Origin: DASQHW01 sp038209365
GTDB lineage: Bacteria > Actinomycetota > Acidimicrobiia > IMCC26256 > PALSA-610
Assembly (NCBI GenBank): GCA_038209365.1
Contig: JBBQXS010000044.1
Location: 1 to 36,441, forward strand
Length of the DNA: 36,441 bases
Direction: 5' to 3'
Position numbers and translations under genes: made by a program. Every line of letters starts with the position of its first letter. The first letter of the stretch is position 1. Below, piece after piece: positions 17,352-25,156 of the stretch. The notes below the pieces were generated by a model that saw only the letters and a program-made list of their open reading frames with translations, did not search any database and was not told the origin of the DNA.

Positions 17352-18070
17352 CGGCGGCGTTTCAGCACGCGGTCGCGCACGCCCCACCATGTCACGAGTG
17401 CCAGCTCCTCGGCCGCGACGCTCATCGTGAGCTTCGACTCGCCGCGCACGCGGTCGGTGAACGTGATCGGGACTTCGACGATCCGGCCACCTTCTCGCCG
17501 CACCCTGTACGCCAGCTCCATCTGGAAGCCGTAGCCCTTGGCCCGGGTGCTGCTGTAGTCGACGGTCTTCAGCATGTCCGCCCGGTACGCGCGATAACCG
17601 GACGTGGCGTCCCTGATCGGTATGCCCAGCACGAACGACGTGTAGCGGTTCCCCCACTTCGAGAGCGCGCGCCTGTGCCAGGGCCAGTGCGGGATCGATC
17701 CACCCGCCACGTACCGGGAGCCGATGACCGCGTCGGCGCCACTCGAGGTCTCGCGGAGCATCATGGGAAGCGCGGCCGGGTCGTGCGAGAGGTCGGCGTC
17801 CATCTGCACCAAGACGTCGTAGCCCCGTTCGATACCGACCGAGAAACCGGCACGGTAGGCGTCGCCGAGACCGATCTTCTTCGGCCGGCGCAGGACGTCG
17901 ATCCGACCGAGCTCGGTCGCGACGCGATCTGCGAGATCCGCGGTGCCATCGGGACTGTTGTCGTCGACGACCAGGATATCCGCGTCGGGCACGGCATCCC
18001 GCACGCGCCGTAGGAACTCGGTGATGTTCTCGGCTTCCTGGTACGTAGGCGTCACGATGAGCGGGCGCAC
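17348..18070 (-). CDS. ppm1: Polyprenol monophosphomannose synthase (GT2)
   Basis: A 240-residue GT-A fold protein starting at GTG 18070. It shows the DPM1 pattern throughout: V-T-P-T-Y-Q-E-A-E-N at residues 6-15, V-V-D-D-N-S-P-D-G-T (Asp36-Asp37) for nucleotide binding, M-D-A-D-L-S-H-D-P with the metal-binding D91-x-D93, S-G-Y-R-A-Y-R near 157-163, G-Y-G-F-Q-M-E near 179-185 and the closing D-R-V-R-G-E-S-K at 206-213. It makes polyprenyl-phosphate-mannose from GDP-mannose on the cytoplasmic face, the donor for GT-C mannosyltransferases such as those nearby. It lacks the C-terminal membrane region found in some homologues. Its start is 32 bases after the stop of the upstream membrane protein, so the two probably form an operon. 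The symbol follows the mycobacterial synthase domain. Confidence 0.85.
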   Translation of the reverse strand: MRPLIVTPTYQEAENITEFLRRVRDAVPDADILVVDDNSPDGTADLADRVATELGRIDVLRRPKKIGLGDAYRAGFSVGIERGYDVLVQMDADLSHDPAALPMMLRETSSGADAVIGSRYVAGGSIPHWPWHRRALSKWGNRYTSFVLGIPIRDATSGYRAYRADMLKTVDYSSTRAKGYGFQMELAYRVRREGGRIVEVPITFTDRVRGESKLTMSVAAEELALVTWWGVRDRVLKRRR

Positions 18071-18102
18071 AGGAGCAAGACGCTACAGGCTCAGGACCGG
18101 GC

Positions 18103-19836
18103 TCAATGGCACCGTCGGTACAGGTCATAGAGGTCGAGGTACGTGCCGACGCGGCAGAATCGCCGGGCGAGCACGTTCGCCGCCTTGTCGGAGCCGATCT
18201 TGCGGGAGTCGTTGGGCTCGTCCCAGTTCCCCCAGATTCGATCCAGGATCGCGATGTCGGAGCCGGCGAGCTCCTTGTCGAGGCCGGAGTCGTCGGCGTT
18301 GGCGACACCTGGATCCATCTCGATGTAGTAGGTCGCCGGCTTCAACTCCGGCAGCATGTAATACAGGTACGCGTCGCTGTAGGGCGTCTTGCGAAGGTCG
18401 ACCGGCCCGACGAAGAGCTTTTGACCCGGTCGGGAGATCCGCGCGGCTTCGGCGATCACGAGGTTCGCGGCGTCCGCGCGGTCCTTCTTGCCGTAGTAGA
18501 AGATCCGCCCGTCGTGCTCGATCCGGTACGAATGCCGGTGCGCGCCGAATGTCTGCAGCGCATAGTCCGTGTAGCGCGTGATGGTGTAGGCCGGGATCAC
18601 GAACACGATGACGGCGAGCGCGGCCGCGCCGGCTCCGACGGCCATCCGCGCCTCCCTCACGCGCGGCACGCGGCGCCGCGCGAGCTCGAAGAGTGCGACC
18701 GGCAGGAAGCCGAAGGGCACACAACCGACCCAGGCAAAGTGCGCCGAGTCGACGCGTTGCACTGCCTGCGGGAGGAGGCCGGCGCTGAAGAGTGCGGCGA
18801 CGAGCAGCGTGCGCGCCCGGAGCGACGTCGAGTCCGTGCGCATGAGCCGCCACGCTTGCACCAGCAGGAACACGACGACGGCGATCAGCAAGAAGAACCA
18901 GATGAACAGCTGTTGCGGTCCCGTCGCATCCGGGATCGGCCACCACAACTGTTGCAACGAGCCGGCCTTCTGCAGGAACCCGTCGTAGTGCGACCACGAC
19001 GGGGGGAGGGGAAGGCCGCGCCCTCCGCGGAGGTGGAAGACGGGATCCAGCACCATTCCGCGCACGACGTTGCCGAGTCCGGCGGTCGCGACGTGGATCA
19101 GATACGGCGCAACGCCGATGCCGAATCCGATGAGGAGTCGCGTGCGGCGGATCCGACGGAGGCCCCATACGAGTGCGACGATCGAGAGCCCGACCGCGAT
19201 GACGAGGTCGAGCCGGAACAGCACGGCCAGCCCGAGCAAGACGCCGGCCGCCATCGCGAAGCGGCGGGCAATGCGTTCGTCGGGGCGCGCCCGCGCCTCG
19301 ATACCCGCCGCGAGACCGAGGAGCGCCAGGCCGGCGGCGCCGACCCACGCAAGCGCGGTGAGACCGAACGGGATGATGATCAGCGCCGAGCTGACCGCGC
19401 CCGCCACCGCCAGGGTGCGGTTCCAGCGGCGGGCGAGCAGGTACACCCCGGCAACGATCGCGAGTTGCTGCAACAGCGCGAACATGCGCTGGGTGAGCAG
19501 GGAGACGCCGAACACCTTGAACGCGCCGGCGAGTGCCCACAGGCTTCCCGGACCGTAGAGATGAAGGAAGTCGCGATTCGGTATGTCGCCCTTCAGCACC
19601 CGCTCCGGGAAGACGAGCATGAAGCCCTCTTCCATGGGCGGACCCGGGGCTCGGAGCAGACCGCGCAGCGGGATGGCGAACACGAGCGCGATGATCCCGA
19701 GCGCGATCGCTTCGCGCGTCCAGCCCTGCGTCCTCGGCGCCGCGCGCGAAACCACGGCCGGCTCGGACGCCGGCGCGGCCGGTGGCGCGTCGGGCGGGGC
19801 AGCGGGCACGCCGAGACAGTAGGCCAGCACGCGCAC
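18103..19836 (-). CDS. Polytopic membrane protein, MEEGFMLV family, copy K
   Basis: From GTG 19836 (19830 and 19809 are alternatives) the protein has about 577 residues. A proline- and alanine-rich cytoplasmic tail is followed by a helix (about 43-60) and an outer loop with M-E-E-G-F-M-L-V-F-P-E-R-V-L, I-P-N-R-D-F and L-Y-G-P-G. Later blocks are V-L-F-R-L-D-L, F-H-L-R-G-G-R-G-L-P, Q-R-V-D-S-A-H-F-A-W-V and Y-L-Y-Y-M-L-P-E-L in the C-terminal domain. It matches the gene at 13939-15663 along its whole length, so the two are duplicates. The downstream polyprenol-phosphate-mannose synthase would make a suitable donor, which favours a mannosyl or related transferase; the activity itself is inferred. 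Confidence 0.66.
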   Translation of the reverse strand: MRVLAYCLGVPAAPPDAPPAAPASEPAVVSRAAPRTQGWTREAIALGIIALVFAIPLRGLLRAPGPPMEEGFMLVFPERVLKGDIPNRDFLHLYGPGSLWALAGAFKVFGVSLLTQRMFALLQQLAIVAGVYLLARRWNRTLAVAGAVSSALIIIPFGLTALAWVGAAGLALLGLAAGIEARARPDERIARRFAMAAGVLLGLAVLFRLDLVIAVGLSIVALVWGLRRIRRTRLLIGFGIGVAPYLIHVATAGLGNVVRGMVLDPVFHLRGGRGLPLPPSWSHYDGFLQKAGSLQQLWWPIPDATGPQQLFIWFFLLIAVVVFLLVQAWRLMRTDSTSLRARTLLVAALFSAGLLPQAVQRVDSAHFAWVGCVPFGFLPVALFELARRRVPRVREARMAVGAGAAALAVIVFVIPAYTITRYTDYALQTFGAHRHSYRIEHDGRIFYYGKKDRADAANLVIAEAARISRPGQKLFVGPVDLRKTPYSDAYLYYMLPELKPATYYIEMDPGVANADDSGLDKELAGSDIAILDRIWGNWDEPNDSRKIGSDKAANVLARRFCRVGTYLDLYDLYRRCH

Positions 19837-19897
19837 GACCAAGCGTCCCGAACGCCTCGACCGGCAAGCGGTAGCGTCACGGGCCGTTCGAACGTGC

Positions 19898-19903
19898 GAG
19901 GAG
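19898..19903 (+). promoter_or_regulatory. Ribosome-binding site for the epimerase at 19912
   Basis: GAGGAG ends eight bases before ATG 19912. It decides this start over the GTG at 19906, which would leave only two bases of spacing. Confidence 0.6.
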
Positions 19904-19911
19904 TTGTGGTC

Positions 19912-20958
19912 ATGAACAACGGTGATGCCACGGTCGCGCCGACTGCGGTTGTCACCGGCGCGGCGGGATGGCTCGGCCAGAACCTCGTTCGCGCGCTCGC
20001 GGGAGACTCCAGGCGCCGGCGCATACGGTGCCTGGTTCGCAGTGCCGACGATGCCGCGTTGCTCGAGGTGGTCTCGCCCCGGATCGAGGCGTTGGCCGGC
20101 GACGTGCGCGATCCGTCGGTCATCGACGCATTGTTCGACGGTGTGGGCCGCGCCTCGGTGTTTCATGCCGCGGCGGTCATCCATCCCGCGCGCTTCGTGC
20201 GCGAGTTGTTCGACGTGAACGTGGGCGGCACGCAGCTCGTGCTCGACCGTGCCCGGCGGGTGGGGGCGTCCCGGTTCCTCCACGTCTCGTCGAATTCGCC
20301 GTTCGGCGCGAACGCCTCGCCCCACGACGTCTTCGACGAGGACTCGCCGTACGCGCCGTACATGAGCTACGGCCAGTCGAAGCTCGAAGCCGAACAGCTC
20401 GTGCGGCGGACCAGCGAACGCGGCGACCTGGCCACGGTGATCATCCGCCCGCCGTGGTTCTATGGTCCGTTCCAGCCCGAACGCCAGACCACGTTCTTCG
20501 CGTCCGTGCGCCGCGGCACGTTCCCGTTGATCGGGCCCGGTACGCAACGCCGGTCGATGGTCTACACGGGCAACCTCGTGGAGGGAATGCTGCGCGCCGA
20601 GGTCGCACACGCCGCACCGGGCCACGCGTACTGGATCGCCGACGCGGAGCCGTATGAGCTCCAGGCCGTGCTGCTCACGGTGCGCGACGCGTTGGCGGCC
20701 GAGGGCCTGCGTGTCTCGCGCCGCGCGCCCCTGCGCGTTCCGCGCGCCGCCGGAGTGCTCGCGGAGAAGCTCGACGCCGCGCTCCAGGCAAGTGGACGCT
20801 ACGTGCAGGCGATCCACGTGCTCGGCGAGCTCAAGGACACGATCGCCTGCGATATCTCCCGCGCGCGCAACGAGCTCGGCTACGAACCGACGGTTTCGCT
20901 CTTCGACGGCATGCGTGCGAGTGTGCGCTTCTGTCTCGAGCGGGGCTGGAAGCTCTGA
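19912..20958 (+). CDS. NAD-dependent epimerase/dehydratase (extended SDR)
   Basis: A 348-residue protein from ATG 19912. The Rossmann motif is T-G-A-A-G-W-L-G (residues 15-22). The catalytic set is a Ser in V-S-S-N-S-P (about 126-127), Tyr153 and Lys157 in Y-G-Q-S-K. R-P-P-W-F-Y-G-P follows in the second half, a usual substrate-side block. It is of the nucleotide-sugar epimerase/3-beta-hydroxysteroid dehydrogenase type, and the sequence does not say which substrate is used. It begins a tightly packed run: its TGA overlaps the next ATG (TGATG at 20956-20960), and that neighbour is another SDR enzyme. It is probably cytoplasmic and perhaps makes an activated sugar for the transferases downstream. 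Confidence 0.85.
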   Translation: MNNGDATVAPTAVVTGAAGWLGQNLVRALAGDSRRRRIRCLVRSADDAALLEVVSPRIEALAGDVRDPSVIDALFDGVGRASVFHAAAVIHPARFVRELFDVNVGGTQLVLDRARRVGASRFLHVSSNSPFGANASPHDVFDEDSPYAPYMSYGQSKLEAEQLVRRTSERGDLATVIIRPPWFYGPFQPERQTTFFASVRRGTFPLIGPGTQRRSMVYTGNLVEGMLRAEVAHAAPGHAYWIADAEPYELQAVLLTVRDALAAEGLRVSRRAPLRVPRAAGVLAEKLDAALQASGRYVQAIHVLGELKDTIACDISRARNELGYEPTVSLFDGMRASVRFCLERGWKL

Positions 20959-21986
20959 TGACTCGGTCGGTGCTCGTCACTGGCGGCAGCGGCTACTTCG
21001 GCAGCTTGCTCGCCGAGCACGCGCTCGCGCAGGGAGACGCCGTACGCATCTTCGACGTGAACCGGCCCGGCGCGGGCACCGCGGCGGAGTACGTGCACGG
21101 TGACGTGCGTGATCGTCGCGCGGTTCGCGCCGCGTGCGAAGGAATCGACGTCGTGTTCCACAACGTCGCGCAGGTGCCACTCGCAAAGGATCGCGCGCTC
21201 TTCGACGCCGTGAACGTGACCGGTACCGCGCACATGCTCGTCGCGGCGCGTGACGCGGGCGTCGCAAAGGTCGTGCATACGTCTTCGAGCGCGGTGTTCG
21301 GGATCCCCGCGTACAATCCGGTCACCGAAGCGACGCCGGGCCGGCCGTTGGAGGCCTACGGGCGCGCGAAGCTCCACGCCGAGCTGCTGTGCCGGGACGC
21401 GGTCGGCAGTGGCGTCGACGTCACGATCATCCGGCCTCGGACGATTCTCGGTCACGGCCGCCTCGGCATCATCGCGTTGCTGTTCGAGTTCGTTGCCGAC
21501 GGCGCGCCGGTGTTCGTCCTCGGCGGGGGCGGCAATCGCTACCAGTTCGTGCACGCGGGCGATCTCGCCGACGCGTGCATGCGCGCCGCCGATCGCGCGG
21601 GACCATCGGTCTACAACATCGGCGCCGCGGAGTTCGGCACGATGCGCGAGACATTGCAGGCGCTCGTCGATCACGCCCATACGGGCTCGCGTGTGCGAAC
21701 GCTGCCGATCGCGCCGGCGCAGGTCGCCATGCGCGGGCTGGCCGGACTGGGTCTGGCGCCCTTCGCGCCGTACCACTGGTTGTTGTTCGGGGAGTCGCTC
21801 TACTTCGACATCACCAAGGCACGTACCGAGCTCGGCTGGGAGCCCAAGCATTCGAACGTGTCGATGTTGATCGAGTCGTACGAGTGGTTCCTCGCGCATC
21901 GGGGCCGACTCGATGCGACGAGCGGGTCGCACCACCAATCGCCGGTACGGCCCGGACTCCTGCGCCTGCTGAAAATGCTGCCGTGA
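20958..21986 (+). CDS. NAD-dependent epimerase/dehydratase (extended SDR)
   Basis: A 342-residue protein whose ATG overlaps the stop of the previous gene by one base, so translation is likely coupled. It has T-G-G-S-G-Y-F-G at residues 8-15, H-T-S-S-S-A-V-F-G with the catalytic Ser near 109-111, and Y-G-R-A-K with Tyr134 and Lys138. R-P-R-T-I-L-G follows, and the block F-V-H-A-G-D-L-A-D is typical of sugar-nucleotide epimerases. It resembles the preceding gene in fold, but the two are diverged enough to do different steps. The C-terminal extension (about 310-342) is basic and less conserved in appearance. The product is not predictable beyond the family. Confidence 0.85.
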   Translation: MTRSVLVTGGSGYFGSLLAEHALAQGDAVRIFDVNRPGAGTAAEYVHGDVRDRRAVRAACEGIDVVFHNVAQVPLAKDRALFDAVNVTGTAHMLVAARDAGVAKVVHTSSSAVFGIPAYNPVTEATPGRPLEAYGRAKLHAELLCRDAVGSGVDVTIIRPRTILGHGRLGIIALLFEFVADGAPVFVLGGGGNRYQFVHAGDLADACMRAADRAGPSVYNIGAAEFGTMRETLQALVDHAHTGSRVRTLPIAPAQVAMRGLAGLGLAPFAPYHWLLFGESLYFDITKARTELGWEPKHSNVSMLIESYEWFLAHRGRLDATSGSHHQSPVRPGLLRLLKMLP

Positions 21987-21989
21987 TCG

Positions 21990-23837
21990 ATGCATGAGAA
22001 TCCCGCCGGGAGCGAACGCGGCGGGGCACTGTTCGTCGGTGTGCTTGTCGCGTTCTTGTCGATCCCGCTCGTCATCGCCCTCGTTGTCCTGCGCCAGCCC
22101 CGCTGGTACCCGCTGCTCGACTGGGCCCAGACCGAGATTCGGGTGCGCGACATCATCAGCTCGCACCCCCCGCTGATCGGTCTCGCAGGTCGCATCGGCC
22201 CGTTCGGCGTCAACGGCGGCAGCCACCCCGGGCCGTTGAGCTTCTACGCGCTCTGGCCCTTCTGGCAGCTCTTCGGCGGGTCGGCCTATGGATTGCAGGT
22301 CGGGAACGTCGTCCTCGACATCGCGGCGATCGGATGTTCGCTGTGGATCGCCTACCGGCGGGGCGGCGCCGTCCTTGCGCTGTCGATGGCGGTCGTACTC
22401 GCGGTGTTGCTGCGCGCGTACGGACCGTTCATGCTCACGTCGCCCTGGAATCCGTATCTCCCGGTCCTGTGGTGGTTCGTGTTCCTGCTCGCGGCATGGT
22501 CGTTGCTGACCGACGACTTCGTGGTGCTGCCCGTCGCCGTGTTCGCAGGGTCGTTCTGCATGCAGACGCATATCTCGTACCTCGGGTTGGTCGGCGGCCT
22601 CGGCGTATTGGTCCTCGGCGTGGTCACGTACGCGGCGGTCCGCCGCCGGTACGACGCGGGATCCCGGCGAAATCTCCGGCGGTGGGGGCTGATCGCGGTC
22701 GGCCTCCTTGTCGTCTTCTGGACACCGCCGGTGATCGACCAGGTCGTGCACTCGCCCGGCAACATGACCGTGATCCGCGACTACTTCAGCAGCCCGCCCG
22801 ATCCGCCGATCGGGCTCGGTGACGGCGTCGAGGCGCTCCTCACGCAGCTCAACCCCTTCAAGCTCTTCGGTCCGCAGCTCGTCCGTGACGGGAACCAGCG
22901 CTCGGTGAGTGGCGCGGAGTGGCCCGGCGCGCTGCTCCTGGTCGGATGGGCGGCTTCGGTCGTGGGGGCGTGGCGCTTGCGCCAGCGGTCGCTGCTGCGG
23001 CTCGACGTCGTGCTGGCGGTCGCGCTTGTGCTCGGGCTGGTCTCGGCGGCGCGCATCTTCGGAAACGTGTGGTTCTACCTGCTGCTGTGGGCGTGGGTCT
23101 TGGCCGCGCTGTTGCTGTTCACGATCGCGTGGACCGTCGTGGCGTGGATTCGCGCGCGCGTCGACGACCCGCGCGCTCCGAACGTTGCCAGAGCCGGTGT
23201 CGCAGCACTCGGGACGGGGGTCGTCGTCGCGACCGCGGTCTTCGCGTCGTCGGCGTCGCATGTGAACGTGATGTCACCGCGACTCAATGCCGAGCTCGGC
23301 GCGCTCACGACGCCGACGATCGCGGCGCTGGCCCGCGTCCGCGAAAGCGGCCGGCGCGGGCCCTACATCGTCACCTGGCTCCCCGAGGCCCAAGCCATCG
23401 GTGCGGAAGGCTACGGGCTCCTCAACGAGCTGCTCCGCCACGGTTTCGACGCCCGCGCCGGCGTCGTCTTCCAACCTGGGGCAACTCGGTACCACGTGGT
23501 GGCCGACAACCGGGCGACGTTGCAGGTGCACCTCGCAACCGGCGTCGACATCGGGCGCTGGCGCGCCGACGCCCGCTTTCGTGAAGTCGCCTTCTTCGAA
23601 CCGAAGTCGGCAGCAGAGCGCGCGACGTTCAACCGCCTGCACGCGCAGGTGCTCGACGATCTGCAGAGCGATGGCCTGGGTGCACTCTCGCCGCGAGTGG
23701 ACGACAACCTCTTCATACTCGCTCTTACGCCTGAGGTACCGGAGGCAACCCGGCGCGTGATGGCGCGCATGCTGGCCTTCGGCCTGCCGGCCGCGGTGTT
23801 CATCGGTCCACCGGTCGAGCCCCCGAATCCCGCGTGA
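21990..23837 (+). CDS. Large polytopic membrane protein, family P/R, copy P
   Basis: A 615-residue protein starting at ATG 21990, three bases after the preceding stop. The first helix is at about 15-34. The next loop has L-D-W-A-Q-T-E-I-R-V-R-D (Asp44, Glu49, Arg53-Asp54) and S-H-P-G-P-L-S-F-Y, acidic and aromatic blocks of the kind seen in GT-C catalytic loops. Further blocks are S-P-W-N-P-Y and M-Q-T-H-I-S-Y. About ten helices end near residue 425, leaving a 190-residue outer domain. The gene at 26972-28771 is a paralogue over its length. I do not recognise a named family; a transferase using a lipid-linked sugar is an inference. Its stop overlaps the next start as GTGA. Confidence 0.66.
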   Translation: MHENPAGSERGGALFVGVLVAFLSIPLVIALVVLRQPRWYPLLDWAQTEIRVRDIISSHPPLIGLAGRIGPFGVNGGSHPGPLSFYALWPFWQLFGGSAYGLQVGNVVLDIAAIGCSLWIAYRRGGAVLALSMAVVLAVLLRAYGPFMLTSPWNPYLPVLWWFVFLLAAWSLLTDDFVVLPVAVFAGSFCMQTHISYLGLVGGLGVLVLGVVTYAAVRRRYDAGSRRNLRRWGLIAVGLLVVFWTPPVIDQVVHSPGNMTVIRDYFSSPPDPPIGLGDGVEALLTQLNPFKLFGPQLVRDGNQRSVSGAEWPGALLLVGWAASVVGAWRLRQRSLLRLDVVLAVALVLGLVSAARIFGNVWFYLLLWAWVLAALLLFTIAWTVVAWIRARVDDPRAPNVARAGVAALGTGVVVATAVFASSASHVNVMSPRLNAELGALTTPTIAALARVRESGRRGPYIVTWLPEAQAIGAEGYGLLNELLRHGFDARAGVVFQPGATRYHVVADNRATLQVHLATGVDIGRWRADARFREVAFFEPKSAAERATFNRLHAQVLDDLQSDGLGALSPRVDDNLFILALTPEVPEATRRVMARMLAFGLPAAVFIGPPVEPPNPA

Positions 23838-25156
23838 CACCCGAGGCCGCCCGGCACGGTCGGTGGTTCGGCTGGGCGCTCGCCGGTGCCGCGATCGCCG
23901 CGCTCGGCGTGCGTGTCGCGTACGTGCTCGTCGATCGACGCGACATCGTGCTGGCGGGCGACTCGTACTTCTACCACTCCGCCGCGAATCTCGTCGCCGA
24001 CGGCAAAGGATTCATCTCGCCGTTCTTCCTGCCCGCGCATCGTCAGGCGGCGGAGCACCCACCGCTCTACACCATGTTCCTCGCGGTCGCGTCGGTCGCC
24101 GGCCTGCGGAGCGTCCTGGCGCACATGGTGTGGTCCTGCCTGCTCGGTACCGGCACGGTGGCACTCGTCGGGCTCGTGGGCCGAAGAGTCGCCGGTGACC
24201 GCGCCGGCGTGATCGCGGCCTTCCTTGCGGCGCTGTATCCGAACATCTGGGCACCTGACGGCGCGCTGCAGGCCGAAACGCTCGGCATGTTCCTCACGGT
24301 GCTCGCAATGCTGCTCGCGTATCGCTTTTGGGAGGGACCGAGTCTCCGACGCCTCCTCGTGCTCGGTGCGGTGTGCGGCGCGGGGGCGTTGACCCGCTCC
24401 GAGCTCTTGTTGCTCGTGCCGCTTGTCGTCGTGCCGCTCGCCCTCCGTACGTCCGAGCGGCCGCGGCGTGACCGGTTCGTCTGGCTCGGCGCGAGCGCGC
24501 TGACCGCGGTGCTGGTGATCGCGCCGTGGAGCATCTACAACTCGACGCGGTTCGAACATCCGGTGCTGCTGAGCGCCCAGGTCGGGCCGCTGCTCGCGTC
24601 TGCCAATTGCGATGCGACGTACTACGGCGCGTTCCAGGGGTACTTCGACATCCAGTGCCAGCGTGCGGTCAACGAGCGCGAGGGCCTCACCGACGCCGAC
24701 GACCAGTCGACGATAGACATCGTCGACCGGCGCGCCGCGTTGGAGTACATACGGAAGCACTTGCATCGCCTGCCGACCGTCGAGCGCGTGCGGCTCCTGC
24801 GTATCGCCGGTCTGTACCGCCCGACGTTCTACGTGCACGTCGACAGCTTGCTCGACCAACGTGAGCTCAACGTGTCGTGGGCGGGGCTGTACAGCTTCTA
24901 CGCGCTTGCGCTGCTGTCGATCCCGGGTGTCGTCGTCTGGTGGCCGCGCCGAAAGCGCATCCCACTGTCGCCGGTGGTCGCACCGCTCGTGGTGGTGGTC
25001 ATCACCGTGATGGTGACCTATGCGAACACGCGGTTTCGGACCACCGCGGAGCCGTCGCTCGCGATCCTCTCGGCAGTGGCGATCGACGCCGGGATACGCG
25101 CGTTGCACCGCGCGACTCGCGCCAGGCAGGCAGCGATGACGGAGCGCGAGCCTTAG
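23834..25156 (+). CDS. GT-C fold membrane glycosyltransferase, GT39-like
   Basis: A 440-residue polytopic protein from GTG 23834, which overlaps the preceding TGA by three bases. The first outer loop reads G-D-S-Y-F-Y-H-S-A (Asp43), V-A-D-G-K-G-F and, at 75-79, H-P-P-L-Y. Y-P-N-I-W with a following A-E-T, A-N-C-D-A-T-Y-Y-G and T-R-F-R-T-T-A-E-P-S-L come later. Each block has its counterpart in the gene at 2997-4406, so the two are paralogues about 20 kb apart. Its likely role is sugar transfer from a polyprenyl-phosphate donor on the outer face. It is the last gene of the run beginning at 19912, and its TAG shares TTAG with the convergent GMC oxidoreductase. Confidence 0.76.
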   Translation: MTPEAARHGRWFGWALAGAAIAALGVRVAYVLVDRRDIVLAGDSYFYHSAANLVADGKGFISPFFLPAHRQAAEHPPLYTMFLAVASVAGLRSVLAHMVWSCLLGTGTVALVGLVGRRVAGDRAGVIAAFLAALYPNIWAPDGALQAETLGMFLTVLAMLLAYRFWEGPSLRRLLVLGAVCGAGALTRSELLLLVPLVVVPLALRTSERPRRDRFVWLGASALTAVLVIAPWSIYNSTRFEHPVLLSAQVGPLLASANCDATYYGAFQGYFDIQCQRAVNEREGLTDADDQSTIDIVDRRAALEYIRKHLHRLPTVERVRLLRIAGLYRPTFYVHVDSLLDQRELNVSWAGLYSFYALALLSIPGVVVWWPRRKRIPLSPVVAPLVVVVITVMVTYANTRFRTTAEPSLAILSAVAIDAGIRALHRATRARQAAMTEREP

